Below, piece after piece: positions 25,052 through 33,597 of a stretch of 64,000 bases of DNA. The position numbers were made by a program, and so were the translations under genes. The notes under the pieces are model-generated. The model was given only the letters and a program-made list of their open reading frames with translations. It had not been told where the DNA came from and made no database searches. Where the stretch lies: contig NZ_BMYK01000002.1 in NCBI RefSeq assembly GCF_014652235.1, positions 310,001-374,000 on the forward strand, read 5' to 3'. Numbering within the stretch: position 1 is the first letter of the stretch; each line of letters opens with the position of its first letter. Source of the stretch: Pseudorhodoferax aquiterrae. GTDB taxonomy: Bacteria > Pseudomonadota > Gammaproteobacteria > Burkholderiales > Burkholderiaceae_C.

Positions 25052-25861
25052 TCAGCCGATGCGGGCGGAAATACCGCCATCGACCATGATTTCGGCGGAC
25101 GTGACGTACTTGGATTCGTCACTCGCCAGCCACAGGGCCGTGGTGGCCACGTCCCATGCGTCTCCCATGTGGCCCATGGGGCACTGCCGGTCCCGCTTGG
25201 CCAGCATTTCCTCCTGCGACGCTTCCCGGTACCCGTCCGCCAGCGACAGCACGGGCTGTCGGACCATGGGCGTATTCATCAGGCCCGGCATCAGCACGTT
25301 CGAGCGGATGCCCCGCTTGGCGTATTCCAGGGCGACGCTGCGGGAGAAGCCGAGCACCGCGGCCTTCGAGGCGCTGTAGGACACGTAGGCCACGCCGCTG
25401 TCGCGCACGCCGGCTACCGAGCCGATGTTGACGATGCTCCCCCGGCCTTTCCGGAGCATGGAGGGGATCGCATGCTTGCAGGTCAGGAACATGGAGGTGA
25501 GGTTGATGTCGAAGACCAGGCGCCAGTCCTCCAGGCTCTGCTCGACGACCCCACCCAGGCGGGCGGTGCCGACGTTGTTCACCAGGATGTCGATGTCGCC
25601 ATAGGTGGTCACGCAATCCTGGACCAGCGCTTCCACCGCGCCGGGGTCGGTCACGTCGCACTGGGCCACGCTCATGGCCCCGCCCTCTTCCCGCACGATC
25701 GACTCGGTCTCGCGCGCTGCGTCCAGGTGGATGTCGCAGCCATAGACCTTCGCCCCTTCGCGGGCGAACAACACGGCCATGGCCTTGCCATTGCCCCAGC
25801 CGGGCCCCGATGATCCGCAACCGGTGACCAGGGCCACCTTGCCTTCCAGGCGTTTCACCAT
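25052..25861 (-). CDS. Short-chain dehydrogenase/reductase (SDR)
   Basis: This 269-residue SDR starts MVKRLEGKVALVTG. Its nucleotide loop is extended, TGCGSSGPGWGNGK, compared with the usual TGxxxGxG, a variant seen in a subgroup of catabolic SDRs. NNVGTARLGG, the serine region NIGSVAG and YSASK follow, and the C-terminus has GGISARIG. It lies 11 bases downstream of the thiolase gene and 37 bases upstream of the binding-protein gene. A hydroxyacyl-CoA or alcohol dehydrogenation step is likely. Confidence 0.88.
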   Translation of the reverse strand: MVKRLEGKVALVTGCGSSGPGWGNGKAMAVLFAREGAKVYGCDIHLDAARETESIVREEGGAMSVAQCDVTDPGAVEALVQDCVTTYGDIDILVNNVGTARLGGVVEQSLEDWRLVFDINLTSMFLTCKHAIPSMLRKGRGSIVNIGSVAGVRDSGVAYVSYSASKAAVLGFSRSVALEYAKRGIRSNVLMPGLMNTPMVRQPVLSLADGYREASQEEMLAKRDRQCPMGHMGDAWDVATTALWLASDESKYVTSAEIMVDGGISARIG

Positions 25862-25872
25862 GATCTCGTCCC

Positions 25873-27060
25873 TCAGTCCGCGCGCCCGTACAGGGTCACC
25901 ACGGTGGCGCCGCCCAGGCCCGCGTTGTGCTGCAAGGCCAGGCGTGCACCCTCCACTTGGCGTGCTTCGGCGCTGCCGCGCAGTTGGTGGGTCAGCTCGT
26001 AGCACTGCGCCAAGCCGGTCGCGCCCAGCGGATGGCCCTTGGACAGCAGCCCGCCCGAGGGGTTGACGACGACCGCGCCGCCATAGGTGTTGCTGTCCGA
26101 CTCGACGAAGGCCCGGCCCTCGCCGACGGCGCAGAAACCCAGGCCCTCGTAGCTGAGCAGCTCGTTCTGCGCAAAGCAGTCGTGCAGCTCGCACACGTCG
26201 ATGTCCTGCGGTCCCACGCCTGCCGCCTCGTAGACCTGGCGGGCGGCCTCGCGCGTCATGTCGAAGCCCACAACGGAAATCGCGGACTTGTCGGCGAACG
26301 CGCCGGGGCGGTCGGACACCAGCGACTGCGCCAACACCTGCACGTTGGCGGAGAGGCCCATCTTCTGGGCGAACTTCTTGCTCACGAAGACGGCGGCAGC
26401 GGCGCCGCAGGTCGGCGGGCAGGCCATCAGGCGGGTCATGGCGCCGGGCACCAGGGGCGAGCTGGCCAGCACCTCCTCCACCGTCACCTCCTTGCGGAAC
26501 AGCGCCAGCGGATTGCGCGCAGCGTGGCGGCTGGCCTTGGCGCGGATCCTGGCGAAGGTGTCCAGCGGGGTGCCGTACCGCTCCATGTGCTCGCGGCCCG
26601 CCGCGCCGAAGTAGCGGATCGCCATGGGCAGCTCGGGGTGGCCGAAGATCTCGTCCATGACCCCGTTGAAGTGGTCGAGCGGATCGGGCCGGTCGTCCCA
26701 GTACGCCCTCAGGGCGCCGGCGGGCATCTGTTCGAAACCCACCGCCAGCGCGCAGTCCGCCGAGCCGTTGGCCACGGCCTTGCGCGCCATGTACAGGGCC
26801 GTGGAGCCGGAGGAGCAGTTGTTGTTGACGTTGATCACCGGCACCCCGGTCATGCCGACCTCGTAGACCGCGCGCTGGCCGCTGGCCGAGTCGCCATAGA
26901 CGTAGCCCGCATAGACGTCCTGCACGTCGGAGTAGGTGAGGCCCGCGTCCTGCAGCGCCTCGCGGATCGCCTGCGCAGCCATTTCCGGGTACGGCAGGTT
27001 GTCGCCGGGTTTCTTGAAAGGGGTCATGCCGACACCGGCAACGAGAACGGGCTCTTGCAT
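25873..27060 (-). CDS. Thiolase-family acyltransferase (SCP-x/acetyl-CoA acetyltransferase-like)
   Basis: This 395-residue protein carries all thiolase landmarks: the start MQEPVLVAGVGMTPF, the nucleophilic cysteine in NNNCSSGSTAL (C82), the histidine loop VCELHDCFAQNELLSYE, and the C-terminal NPSGGLLSKGHPLGATG plus LQHNAGLGGATVV. The ELHDCF and CELHDCF style is typical of the SCP-x-like thiolase branch that acts on branched or cyclic acyl-CoAs and sometimes catalyses retro-aldol steps. It is the intact counterpart of the truncated gene at 5387-5701. It would carry out the carbon-carbon cleavage step. Confidence 0.88.
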   Translation of the reverse strand: MQEPVLVAGVGMTPFKKPGDNLPYPEMAAQAIREALQDAGLTYSDVQDVYAGYVYGDSASGQRAVYEVGMTGVPVINVNNNCSSGSTALYMARKAVANGSADCALAVGFEQMPAGALRAYWDDRPDPLDHFNGVMDEIFGHPELPMAIRYFGAAGREHMERYGTPLDTFARIRAKASRHAARNPLALFRKEVTVEEVLASSPLVPGAMTRLMACPPTCGAAAAVFVSKKFAQKMGLSANVQVLAQSLVSDRPGAFADKSAISVVGFDMTREAARQVYEAAGVGPQDIDVCELHDCFAQNELLSYEGLGFCAVGEGRAFVESDSNTYGGAVVVNPSGGLLSKGHPLGATGLAQCYELTHQLRGSAEARQVEGARLALQHNAGLGGATVVTLYGRAD

Positions 27061-27095
27061 TGCGATACCTCCGGGGTTGAATCACCAAACGTGCG

Positions 27096-28661
27096 TCAGG
27101 AAACCATGCGCTCCTGCGCGTGCCAATACTTCTTGCGGACTTCTTTCTTCAAGACCTTGCCCACCGCACTGCGCGGCAGCTGCGCGACGATCTCGACCTC
27201 CTTGGGCGCCTTGATGCTGCCCAGGCGGTCCTTGACGAACTGGATGAGCGCCTGCGGCTCCACGGACTGGCCCGGGCGCAGCTCGATGACCGCCCTGACG
27301 GCCTCGCCCCACTTGTCGTCGGGCACGCCGATGACGGCGCAGTCCTTCACGGCCGGGTGGGCCATGACGGCGGCCTCGACCTCGGACGAGAAGACGTTGA
27401 AGCCGCCCGTGACGATCATGTCCTTCTTGCGGTCAACGATGAACAGGAAGCCCTGCTCGTCGAAATAGCCCACGTCGCCCGTGCAGTGCCAGCCGTGGCG
27501 CTGCACTTCAGCCGTGGCCTCGGGGTTCTTGTAGTAGCCCTCGGTCACGATGTCGCCCTGCGCGACGATCTCGCCCACGGCCCCCGGCTGGGTGAGCAGG
27601 CTGCCGTCGTCGTCCATGACCGCCACCCGCGTGAAGGGGAAGCGGCGCCCCGCGCTCAGCAGGCGCTGGCGGGGCGCCACCTGCCCGTCGATGAAATGGT
27701 CCTCGACCCGCAGCACGGAGATCGCGCCAGGCACTTCCGCCTGGCCATAGATCTGCAGCATGACGGGGCCGAACACATCGATGGCCTCCGCCAGTTTGTC
27801 GGGCGACATGGGTGCGGCGCCGTACATGAGGTAGCGCAGCGCGGAAAAGTCGAAATCGCGGACGTTGGGCTGCGCCAGTAGCGTATAGATGACTGTTGGG
27901 GGCAGGAACAGCATGTTGACCCGCTCCTGCTCGATCACCTTGAGCAGGTTCTGCGGATCAATCCCGTCCATCAGGACAACGCGGCCACCGCGCGCCATGA
28001 AGGGCAGCGACACCAGCCCCGCCGTGTGGGTGATAGGTGCCGCCGCCAGCACGGTCATGCAGTCGGTAATGTTCATGGCCGACATATGGTTGGCCATGGT
28101 CGCCGTCAGGTTGCGGTGGCTGAGCATGACGCCCTTCGAGCGCCCCGTGGTGCCACCGGTACCCATGATCATGGCCAGCCCCCGCGGCTGCAGCGGCGCT
28201 GCGTACATCTCGGGCGGCTGGCCTTGGATCAACCGAGCAATCGACAGATCCGCCCCATCGGCCTCTTCCAGAGCTATGTAGTGACGAATGCGGGGGACCT
28301 TGCCGCGGATCTCGGCGACCTGGCTGATATAGCGGGCCTGATAGAAAAGGACGTCGCAGTCCATGTCCTGCAGGAACTCGATGTTGGTCTCCACGCTGTT
28401 GCGCGCATTAACGGGCAGCCAGACACCCCCTCCGCGCAACACCCCCAGCAGCGCCACGAAAGCAGCCCCGGCATTGCCGCTCAGCACTGCGCCGTGAAAA
28501 CCAGGTGCGAGTCCCAAGGCCTGTAGCCCCCGTGCGATCTGGCACGTGAGCGCTCCCGCTTGCGCATAGGTGACGGCCGGGGTATCACGCCCGCAGTCCA
28601 CGAAACAAGGCGCATCCGGATGGCTGGTAGCACCAGCATCGAAATAGTCCAGCAGATTCAT
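27096..28661 (-). CDS. Acyl-CoA ligase (long/medium-chain type, adenylate-forming)
   Basis: This 521-residue enzyme has the P-loop IMGTGGTTGRSKGVMLSHRN, with GTGGTTG replacing the usual TSGTTG. It also has MYGAAPMSPDKL, QIYGQAE, the A7 motif WHCTGDVGYFDEQGFLFIVDRKKDMIVTGGFNVFSSEVE and the lysine motif LPRSAVGKVLKK. It is the first gene of the minus-strand cluster, directly downstream of the GGTACC operator array, so its promoter is almost certainly controlled by the divergent TetR protein. It activates the imported acid to a CoA thioester. Confidence 0.88.
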   Translation of the reverse strand: MNLLDYFDAGATSHPDAPCFVDCGRDTPAVTYAQAGALTCQIARGLQALGLAPGFHGAVLSGNAGAAFVALLGVLRGGGVWLPVNARNSVETNIEFLQDMDCDVLFYQARYISQVAEIRGKVPRIRHYIALEEADGADLSIARLIQGQPPEMYAAPLQPRGLAMIMGTGGTTGRSKGVMLSHRNLTATMANHMSAMNITDCMTVLAAAPITHTAGLVSLPFMARGGRVVLMDGIDPQNLLKVIEQERVNMLFLPPTVIYTLLAQPNVRDFDFSALRYLMYGAAPMSPDKLAEAIDVFGPVMLQIYGQAEVPGAISVLRVEDHFIDGQVAPRQRLLSAGRRFPFTRVAVMDDDGSLLTQPGAVGEIVAQGDIVTEGYYKNPEATAEVQRHGWHCTGDVGYFDEQGFLFIVDRKKDMIVTGGFNVFSSEVEAAVMAHPAVKDCAVIGVPDDKWGEAVRAVIELRPGQSVEPQALIQFVKDRLGSIKAPKEVEIVAQLPRSAVGKVLKKEVRKKYWHAQERMVS

Positions 28662-28792
28662 TGCTGTGCTTCTCCGTTCAAGTCAAGTCTGGTTCGGTGG
28701 AACAGCTATCGCAGACAATTCACATGCCTGCGGCGGCGGCGTTCAGCTGGAGGCCTCTGCATTCGGTGATGCCCCTTGCATGCTGTTCAAGC

Positions 28793-28862
28793 GGTACCAT
28801 TTCTTTTAAATTGGTACCATTAGACGCGCTCGATTGGTACCAAGTCAATTGACTTGGTACCA
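28793..28862. promoter_or_regulatory. Four-site GGTACC operator array between TetR and acyl-CoA ligase genes
   Basis: GGTACC occurs at 28793-28798, 28813-28818, 28836-28841 and 28856-28861, spaced 20, 23 and 20 bases. The last three sit in TTGGTACCA contexts, and the last two form one perfect 28-bp palindrome at 28835-28862 with half-site TGGTACCAAGTCAA. The array ends 22 bases before the TetR start codon. Position between divergent genes and symmetry make it the likely binding region of the TetR protein. Confidence 0.85.
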
Positions 28863-28884
28863 TGTCTCATTAGGAGAAACCCGC

Positions 28885-29580
28885 ATGAAAAAGAAGCTCA
28901 CAGACGAAGAGTTCTTCGATGCGCTGACCCATCTGCTCCTGACGGAGGGGGTCAAAGGCCTGACCGTGGGTGAAATCGCCGCACGGCTGCACTGCTCGCG
29001 GCGGCGCCTCTACGACATTGCGCAGACGAAGGAAGAGATCTTCTGCGCCGTCGTGCAACGCTTTTTCGATAGCCTCCTGAGACAGGGCGAAGCACTGATC
29101 CACCGTGAACAGGATTTGACGACAGCACTCGCTGCCTACCTGGACGTAGGCGTCCAGGCGGCTAGTCGCATCGGTGTCCAGTTCCTGAAGGACGTCGAAG
29201 ATTCAGCAGTTGCCAGAGGTATCTTCGATCACTACCAGCAGGTCCGTACCCTTAGGCTATCCCAACTCATCGACGATGGGGTACACCAGGGTGTCTTCGC
29301 ACCCTGCCATGGGCTGGTCGTATCCGAACTCATTCTGGGAGCCGCACTAAGGCTGCGCCGCCCGGCATTCCTTGCCCAGGCCAATCTCACCCTTGAGGAC
29401 GCATTCCAAGAGTTCTACCGGGTGCTGCTAGGTGGGCTACTGATCGACTCAGCCACACCAAAAGCGGCTCGTAGGGGCGTACGGGCAAGCCGAGCCACTT
29501 CGCAGCGCACCGTCACAAAGAAAGATACAGACCCTGATGAAGTCGGCACGATGCTAATTGCCGCCTGGAATCGCGGTTAG
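28885..29580 (+). CDS. TetR-family transcriptional regulator
   Basis: This 231-residue regulator starts MKKKLTDEEFFDALTHLLLTEG, preceded by AGGAG. The N-terminal helix-turn-helix (VKGLTVGEIAARLHCSRRRLYDIAQTKEEIF, about residues 22-52) is TetR-like, and the remaining helical domain would bind an acyl-CoA or other pathway ligand. It is divergent from the ligase-thiolase-transporter cluster and has an unusually long ordered operator in front. It probably represses both directions until ligand is present. Its stop codon TAG abuts what looks like an insertion sequence end. Confidence 0.88.
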   Translation: MKKKLTDEEFFDALTHLLLTEGVKGLTVGEIAARLHCSRRRLYDIAQTKEEIFCAVVQRFFDSLLRQGEALIHREQDLTTALAAYLDVGVQAASRIGVQFLKDVEDSAVARGIFDHYQQVRTLRLSQLIDDGVHQGVFAPCHGLVVSELILGAALRLRRPAFLAQANLTLEDAFQEFYRVLLGGLLIDSATPKAARRGVRASRATSQRTVTKKDTDPDEVGTMLIAAWNRG

Positions 29581-29690
29581 GGAAGGTCTGCACAACACCC
29601 GCTGCGACAAGCGCCGGCACGTGATGTTTCAAGACCTGCACGTTTTCCTAGTGGTTGAAGCTGGCAGTACTATGGTTGCCTGCCCGCTTC
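29577..29690. mobile_element. Possible IS5-family end remnant abutting the TetR stop codon
   Basis: Immediately after TTAG at 29577-29580 the sequence reads GGGAAGGTCTGCACAAC-like (GGAAGGTCTGCACAACACC from 29581). This resembles IS5-family terminal inverted repeats of Burkholderiales, and TTAG fits that family's YTAR target. No transposase gene remains. The segment borders the intron remnant to the right. Assignment is by pattern memory and should be treated as tentative. Confidence 0.4.
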
Positions 29691-31884
29691 AAGCGCCTGA
29701 TGCGCGCTGCGCCCCGGCCGGAAGCCGTAGCTGTGCTCGCTGAAGGTCGGATCGATGAGCGGTTGCAGCACCTGCAGCAGGGCCTGCTGGATCAACCTGT
29801 CCACCACGGTGGGAATCCCCAATTCCCGCGTCCCTCCGCCCGGCTTGGGTACCCGGAATAGTGGCGGCTTCTTCCGCGCCGTTCTGCTGCGCAACCTGCG
29901 GGCTTTCCTCGGGTACGTCTGCCTTCGTGAAGATGGTAGGCATCCAGCCGGTGCCCTTCGCCAGCCGCTCGGCCTCGCTGGCAATGTCGGCCTTCTTGAG
30001 CTTTGCCAGCCGGTGGACGCTCTCGGGCGCGAACTCGCCCACGGCTTGCAAAACCGCCGCCTTCGCAACGTGCTTGAAATAGCCTTCCGCCGTGGGTTGC
30101 CACCATACGGCCATGTCGAGGCCCACGGCCTGCGCCAGTTCCGCGCCGGGCTGCTGCGCCGTGCCGCGCGGCGTCACCACGTCCACCGTCGAAGCCACGC
30201 ACACGGCCAGCAGCTTGACCAACTCGCCTTGCTCCATCGCCAGCAGCGCGACGAACAGTGCGGCGCTGTCCTCGGGCAACTTGCCGCCCCACGCCTGCTG
30301 CAATTCGCGGAGCGCTACGGCGGCGGGTGACTCGGGCCAGTCCGGTGCCATGCCTTCCAGCCGGTCTTGAATTTTCAGGCTCACGCCCAGCGGAATATCG
30401 TGGCCGTAGTAGCGGCCCTGCAAGACGGTCTGCACCATGCCATGCACCAGCACGGCCAGCGCCACATGTGGATGCTGGGCCACCTCGATTTGCAGCGCCG
30501 CCGTGCGGTGCGCGCTCAGGCGTTGGGCCAGCCGGTCGGAAATCGCTGCGGCCTTGGGCTGCTCGTCTTCCTCGCCTTCGTCATCGTTCGCGGCGTCCGG
30601 GTCGCTAAAGCCTTGGCGCAACTTCTCCAGCGTGCGAAGGGCTTTCGCCTCGGCCTCGCGCAGCAGCCCTCGATGAATCACGGCCTCGCCGTTGCGGTCG
30701 ATGGTGACGATGGCACCGGCTGCGGCCTTCACATTCGCGCCGTATCCCTGCAAGCCTTCTTCCAGTGCCTGCAACTGCTCGCCCAGGGCTTCGCCTTCCT
30801 CCTGCAAGGCATCGGCCTTGTCCTCGTCGTCGGCGTCCATCGCGGCATCCACCGCTTCGGCCACCTCCTGCATCTTGGCTTGCAGCTTCTCGATGCGCTG
30901 CGCTTCGCGCTTGTTGGGTTCGCGCCGCTCCCTCGGGGCGCGCTGGAAGGCGTGCAGGTCGGCATGGGTCATGCCCGGCGTGGCATCGGCCCAAGCCCAG
31001 CCCTCGGCCTTCACCTCGGCGGCGATGCCCGCCAGCTTGTCCTGTGCCAGCCGTTCCAGCAATGCAGCATCAGTCAGGTACACGCCCGCGTCATCCTCCG
31101 CGAACAGGTCGCGGCGGATACCGCCGCCCTCCTGCTCGTAGGCGTCCAGCCCGACGAAGCGCACCAACGGATGCCGGTAAGCGTCGATTTCCCGTTCGGT
31201 GAGGCGTTCGCGCAAATGCGAAGGGTGGCGTTGCCACTGCGGGGCGTCGTAGAAAGCGGCTTCCTGCGCCGCGTGGTCATCCGTTCCGGCCAGGGCCATC
31301 AGCTGGTCCAGGCTCACGGCGTCGGCCCGATAGTCGGCCATCAGGCGCGGGGAGACATTCGCCAGCTTCAAGCGGCGCTGCACGACCAGCGGCGTGACAC
31401 TGAAATCCGCCGCAATGTCCTCGATGGGCCGGCCTTCGGCCACCAGTGTCGCGAAGGCTTCAAATTGGTCTGCCGGGTGCATGGCTTCACGCTGCACGTT
31501 CTCGGTGAGGCTGGCCGTGCGCGCAGTGCCATCGGCCACCTGCAGGCAAGGCACGTCCCAATCCTTGGCGATGCGGTGCTTCTTCGCCAGCAGCTTCAAC
31601 GCGGCCAGCCTGCGCCCACCGGCCACCACCTCGTAATGCAGGCCATCGGCGGCGGGAATCACGATCAGGTTTTGCAGCAGGCCCACGCGCTGGATGGATG
31701 CGGCCAGTTCAGGGATGGACATGCGCGGGGTCTTGCGCACGTTGCGGCCCGTGCGGCGCAGCACCAGACGCGACAGCGGCACCAGGATCATGTACTTGCT
31801 CGGGTCGGCGGCTTGCAGCACGTTCGCGGCGCTGCTGGCTGCGGTGTTGACGGCGCGGGCTTCGGTGGTGGTAACGGCGTTCAT
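29689..31884 (-). CDS. parB: ParB/RepB/Spo0J-family partition protein, C-terminus replaced by foreign sequence
   Basis: The product is 731 residues from MNAVTTTEARAVNTAASSAANVL, preceded by GGAGATT. The ParB nuclease-like domain is clear: VRKTPRMSIPELAASIQRVGLLQNLIVIPA, GGRRLAALKLLAKKHRI and TASLTENVQREAMHPADQFEAFATL. A helix-turn-helix (IEDIAADFSVTPLVVQRRLKLANVSPRLM) and a long acidic, coiled region follow. The last 65 or so residues, after about QNGAEEAATIP, read out-of-frame intron sequence and are not native. The essential domains remain, so it may still be functional. In Tn4371-like elements ParB is encoded far from ParA, as here. Confidence 0.82.
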   Translation of the reverse strand: MNAVTTTEARAVNTAASSAANVLQAADPSKYMILVPLSRLVLRRTGRNVRKTPRMSIPELAASIQRVGLLQNLIVIPAADGLHYEVVAGGRRLAALKLLAKKHRIAKDWDVPCLQVADGTARTASLTENVQREAMHPADQFEAFATLVAEGRPIEDIAADFSVTPLVVQRRLKLANVSPRLMADYRADAVSLDQLMALAGTDDHAAQEAAFYDAPQWQRHPSHLRERLTEREIDAYRHPLVRFVGLDAYEQEGGGIRRDLFAEDDAGVYLTDAALLERLAQDKLAGIAAEVKAEGWAWADATPGMTHADLHAFQRAPRERREPNKREAQRIEKLQAKMQEVAEAVDAAMDADDEDKADALQEEGEALGEQLQALEEGLQGYGANVKAAAGAIVTIDRNGEAVIHRGLLREAEAKALRTLEKLRQGFSDPDAANDDEGEEDEQPKAAAISDRLAQRLSAHRTAALQIEVAQHPHVALAVLVHGMVQTVLQGRYYGHDIPLGVSLKIQDRLEGMAPDWPESPAAVALRELQQAWGGKLPEDSAALFVALLAMEQGELVKLLAVCVASTVDVVTPRGTAQQPGAELAQAVGLDMAVWWQPTAEGYFKHVAKAAVLQAVGEFAPESVHRLAKLKKADIASEAERLAKGTGWMPTIFTKADVPEESPQVAQQNGAEEAATIPGTQAGRRDAGIGDSHRGGQVDPAGPAAGAATAHRSDLQRAQLRLPAGAQRASGA
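29690..29862 (-). pseudogene. Group II intron reverse transcriptase/maturase fragment
   Basis: In one minus-strand frame the peptide VPKPGGGTRELGIPTVVDR, then LIQQALLQVLQPLIDPTFSEHSYGFRPGRSAHQALEAG, is an unmistakable piece of a bacterial group II intron reverse transcriptase (RT0-RT2 region, with the SYGFRPGRSAHQA signature). Only about 57 residues remain; both ends are missing, including the YxDD catalytic domain and the intron RNA. It lies out of frame with the parB gene whose 3' end it replaces. Confidence 0.85.
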
Positions 31885-31949
31885 GGCGAATCTCCAATCA
31901 AGTGAAACAAGGGAATGGAGGGGAACCGCCCCTCCGGCGGGGGAACGGT

Positions 31950-32774
31950 TCAGGCCTTGAGGGCGCGCATGCCATCGGCCAGCAGCCACAGGGCGCGATT
32001 CAGGCGAATGTCGGAATCAATGCCCTGCACGGGGCGGGTTTGCTGCCTGCGGCCATTGGCGGCGCGGCCATGCAATCCGCCCTTGGTCAGGTTCTCCTGC
32101 GTGCGGTTAAACACGCTCCACAAGTCGGGGCGGCGATCCTCGAAGCGGCGCGGCATCAGGATTTGCGATTCCGTGACGGGCGCGGGCTTGTTCGGGTCGT
32201 CGTACTTCAAAGCCAGCGCGGCACGGGCGAACACTTCGGATTCGCCATCGTCCAAGGTGATGCCGCGCATCAGGTCGCGGGACTCCTGCACCCGGTCAAA
32301 GCCGCGCAGAACCTCGAAGGCGCCTTCGATGACTTGGCCCGCCACGTCGCCTTTGTGAGGCACGCGCACATCGGCAAAGGTGTCGCCGCACACCAGCCCA
32401 TTGGCGCAGATAAATCTGAATTGCCCGGCCAGCATCTGATAGCTGCTGGTGCCATCGTGCGAGTTCAGCAGCACGATTTCGTTAGCTTCCGCGCCGTTGA
32501 TCTGGCTGGCGTGGCGTAGGCGCAGCAGGTGTTTCGTGTGTTCGCGCCGCCTCTCGTTGCGTACACGGGTCTGGCACACCATGAAGGGCTGGAAGCCTTC
32601 TTTGCGAAGCTCAGTCAAAACCGTAGCCGTGGGGATGTAGCTGTATCGCTCCGAACGGCTCTCATGCGGGGAGTCCGCGAAGATGGACGGGGCCACGCGC
32701 CGGATTTGGTCATCCGACAGGGGATAGTCGGAACGCAGTGCGGGGGAATGGTTTGCGAAACGGGATGCGAGCAT
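31950..32774 (-). CDS. DUF932 domain protein
   Basis: This 274-residue protein starts MLASRFANHSPALRSDYPLSDDQIRRVAPSIFAD and contains RTRVRNERRREHTKHLLRLRHASQINGAEANEIVLLNSHDGTSSYQMLAGQFRFICANGLVCGD, the core of the DUF932 family found in phages and conjugative elements. Function is unknown; roles in transfer or host takeover have been suggested. The ATG is preceded by AGGAGAAAG. Upstream is a long leader that shares structured elements with two other genes of this element. Confidence 0.85.
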   Translation of the reverse strand: MLASRFANHSPALRSDYPLSDDQIRRVAPSIFADSPHESRSERYSYIPTATVLTELRKEGFQPFMVCQTRVRNERRREHTKHLLRLRHASQINGAEANEIVLLNSHDGTSSYQMLAGQFRFICANGLVCGDTFADVRVPHKGDVAGQVIEGAFEVLRGFDRVQESRDLMRGITLDDGESEVFARAALALKYDDPNKPAPVTESQILMPRRFEDRRPDLWSVFNRTQENLTKGGLHGRAANGRRQQTRPVQGIDSDIRLNRALWLLADGMRALKA

Positions 32775-33328
32775 GTCTTTCTCCTGACTTGGCTGTTGAA
32801 GAAACACCGGATTCCTAGATTCGGAGCCCAGCCTTTCGGCTGTTCGGTGCAGTCGGCACGAGGAACCCGGTTGGCCCTGTTGCCACCGTCTTTCCTGAGT
32901 TCATCGCCCGCGACGGTCAGGAGCGCGCGGACGGGGGCCGTCAAGGAGACAAGCGCAGGGTTGGTGCGGCCCGCAGGCGCAGCCGAGGACACGGCCCTGC
33001 GCGCCTTGACGGCACACGGCCGCGGGCTACAGTCGCGGACAAGGTGATGAGTCAGGGAAGACGGCTGGACAAGGCAACGGCCCCTCAACACGCCGACCGC
33101 ACGGCAAGCGAAGCGCGCAGGCCCGAAGCTGGAAGCCGGGCCGGAGGCGTCAGCCGACCGGAGGGAGGGGACGATGGAAGCCCGTCAGGGGCGAAACCCC
33201 GCAGGGGGTTCGATGCGCAGCACGACAGCGCGACCGGCCATCTCCCAGGTGGCCGGGGACGTCCACATGACTTCAACGAAATCCCCTTGGACTGCTACTC
33301 GCCCAGCCATCGGCACAATGGCAATGAC
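32775..33328 (-). ncRNA. Candidate structured leader upstream of the DUF932 gene
   Basis: This stretch of about 550 bases holds no clear minus-strand gene. Near its far end lies the 132-base repeat (33103-33234), and nearer the gene it carries the phrase GCCGTCAAGG next to a GC-rich stem, as do the leaders at 33949-34241 and 34635-35000. Shared order of stems across three genes suggests a functional RNA leader, possibly related to the radC-type motif reported upstream of conjugative-element genes. The identity is unproven. Confidence 0.4.
33103..33234. repeat. 132-base intergenic repeat, copy A
   Basis: This segment aligns over its whole length with 34832-34963. Both begin GGCAAGCG-AGCGCGCAG, contain a GGCCCG/CGGGCC stem with different loop sequence, then GGCGTCAGCCGA, the hairpin GGGGCGAAACCCC, and end GCAGCACGACAGCGCGAC. 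Stems are kept while loops vary, which suggests selection on structure. Confidence 0.85.
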
Positions 33329-33550
33329 ATGGACATACGAGCCCTACAAGACGATGAACTGATGGCCCAGGCCCGAGACTGGCGGCAACGGGCACTGCGC
33401 GGAGAAAAAAACGCACGCGGCTTTGCGCACGAACTGGAATGCGAAGTGCGTCGGCGCTTCCCCAAGAACGACAGGCCCTTGACGCTGCCGCCCGTGCGCC
33501 TGCTGGGCACGGTGTCGCAGCCTATCCAGCGTCGATGGAAGCCCTGGTGA
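33329..33550 (+). CDS. Small hypothetical protein (73 aa)
   Basis: The ATG at 33329 opens MDIRALQDDELMAQARDWRQRALRGEKNARGFAHELECEVRRRF and the protein ends QPIQRRWKPW. The amphipathic, charged helix pattern is consistent and reads as a real small protein rather than GC noise; the longer frame upstream runs through the repeat and is not coding. It is on the opposite strand to its neighbours and converges with the DUF2958 gene. No function can be assigned. Confidence 0.6.
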   Translation: MDIRALQDDELMAQARDWRQRALRGEKNARGFAHELECEVRRRFPKNDRPLTLPPVRLLGTVSQPIQRRWKPW

Positions 33551-33597
33551 ACGCCCAGGGGGAGTAGAGAAAAGGGGCGTGGCGCCCCTTGACAGAA

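Noticed and set aside
29690-29862. A diversity-generating retroelement, suggested by a reverse transcriptase fragment in a window with phage fibres
   Set aside because: The fragment is of group II intron type and is only 57 residues; there is no complete RT gene, template repeat or C-type lectin variable repeat next to a fibre gene.
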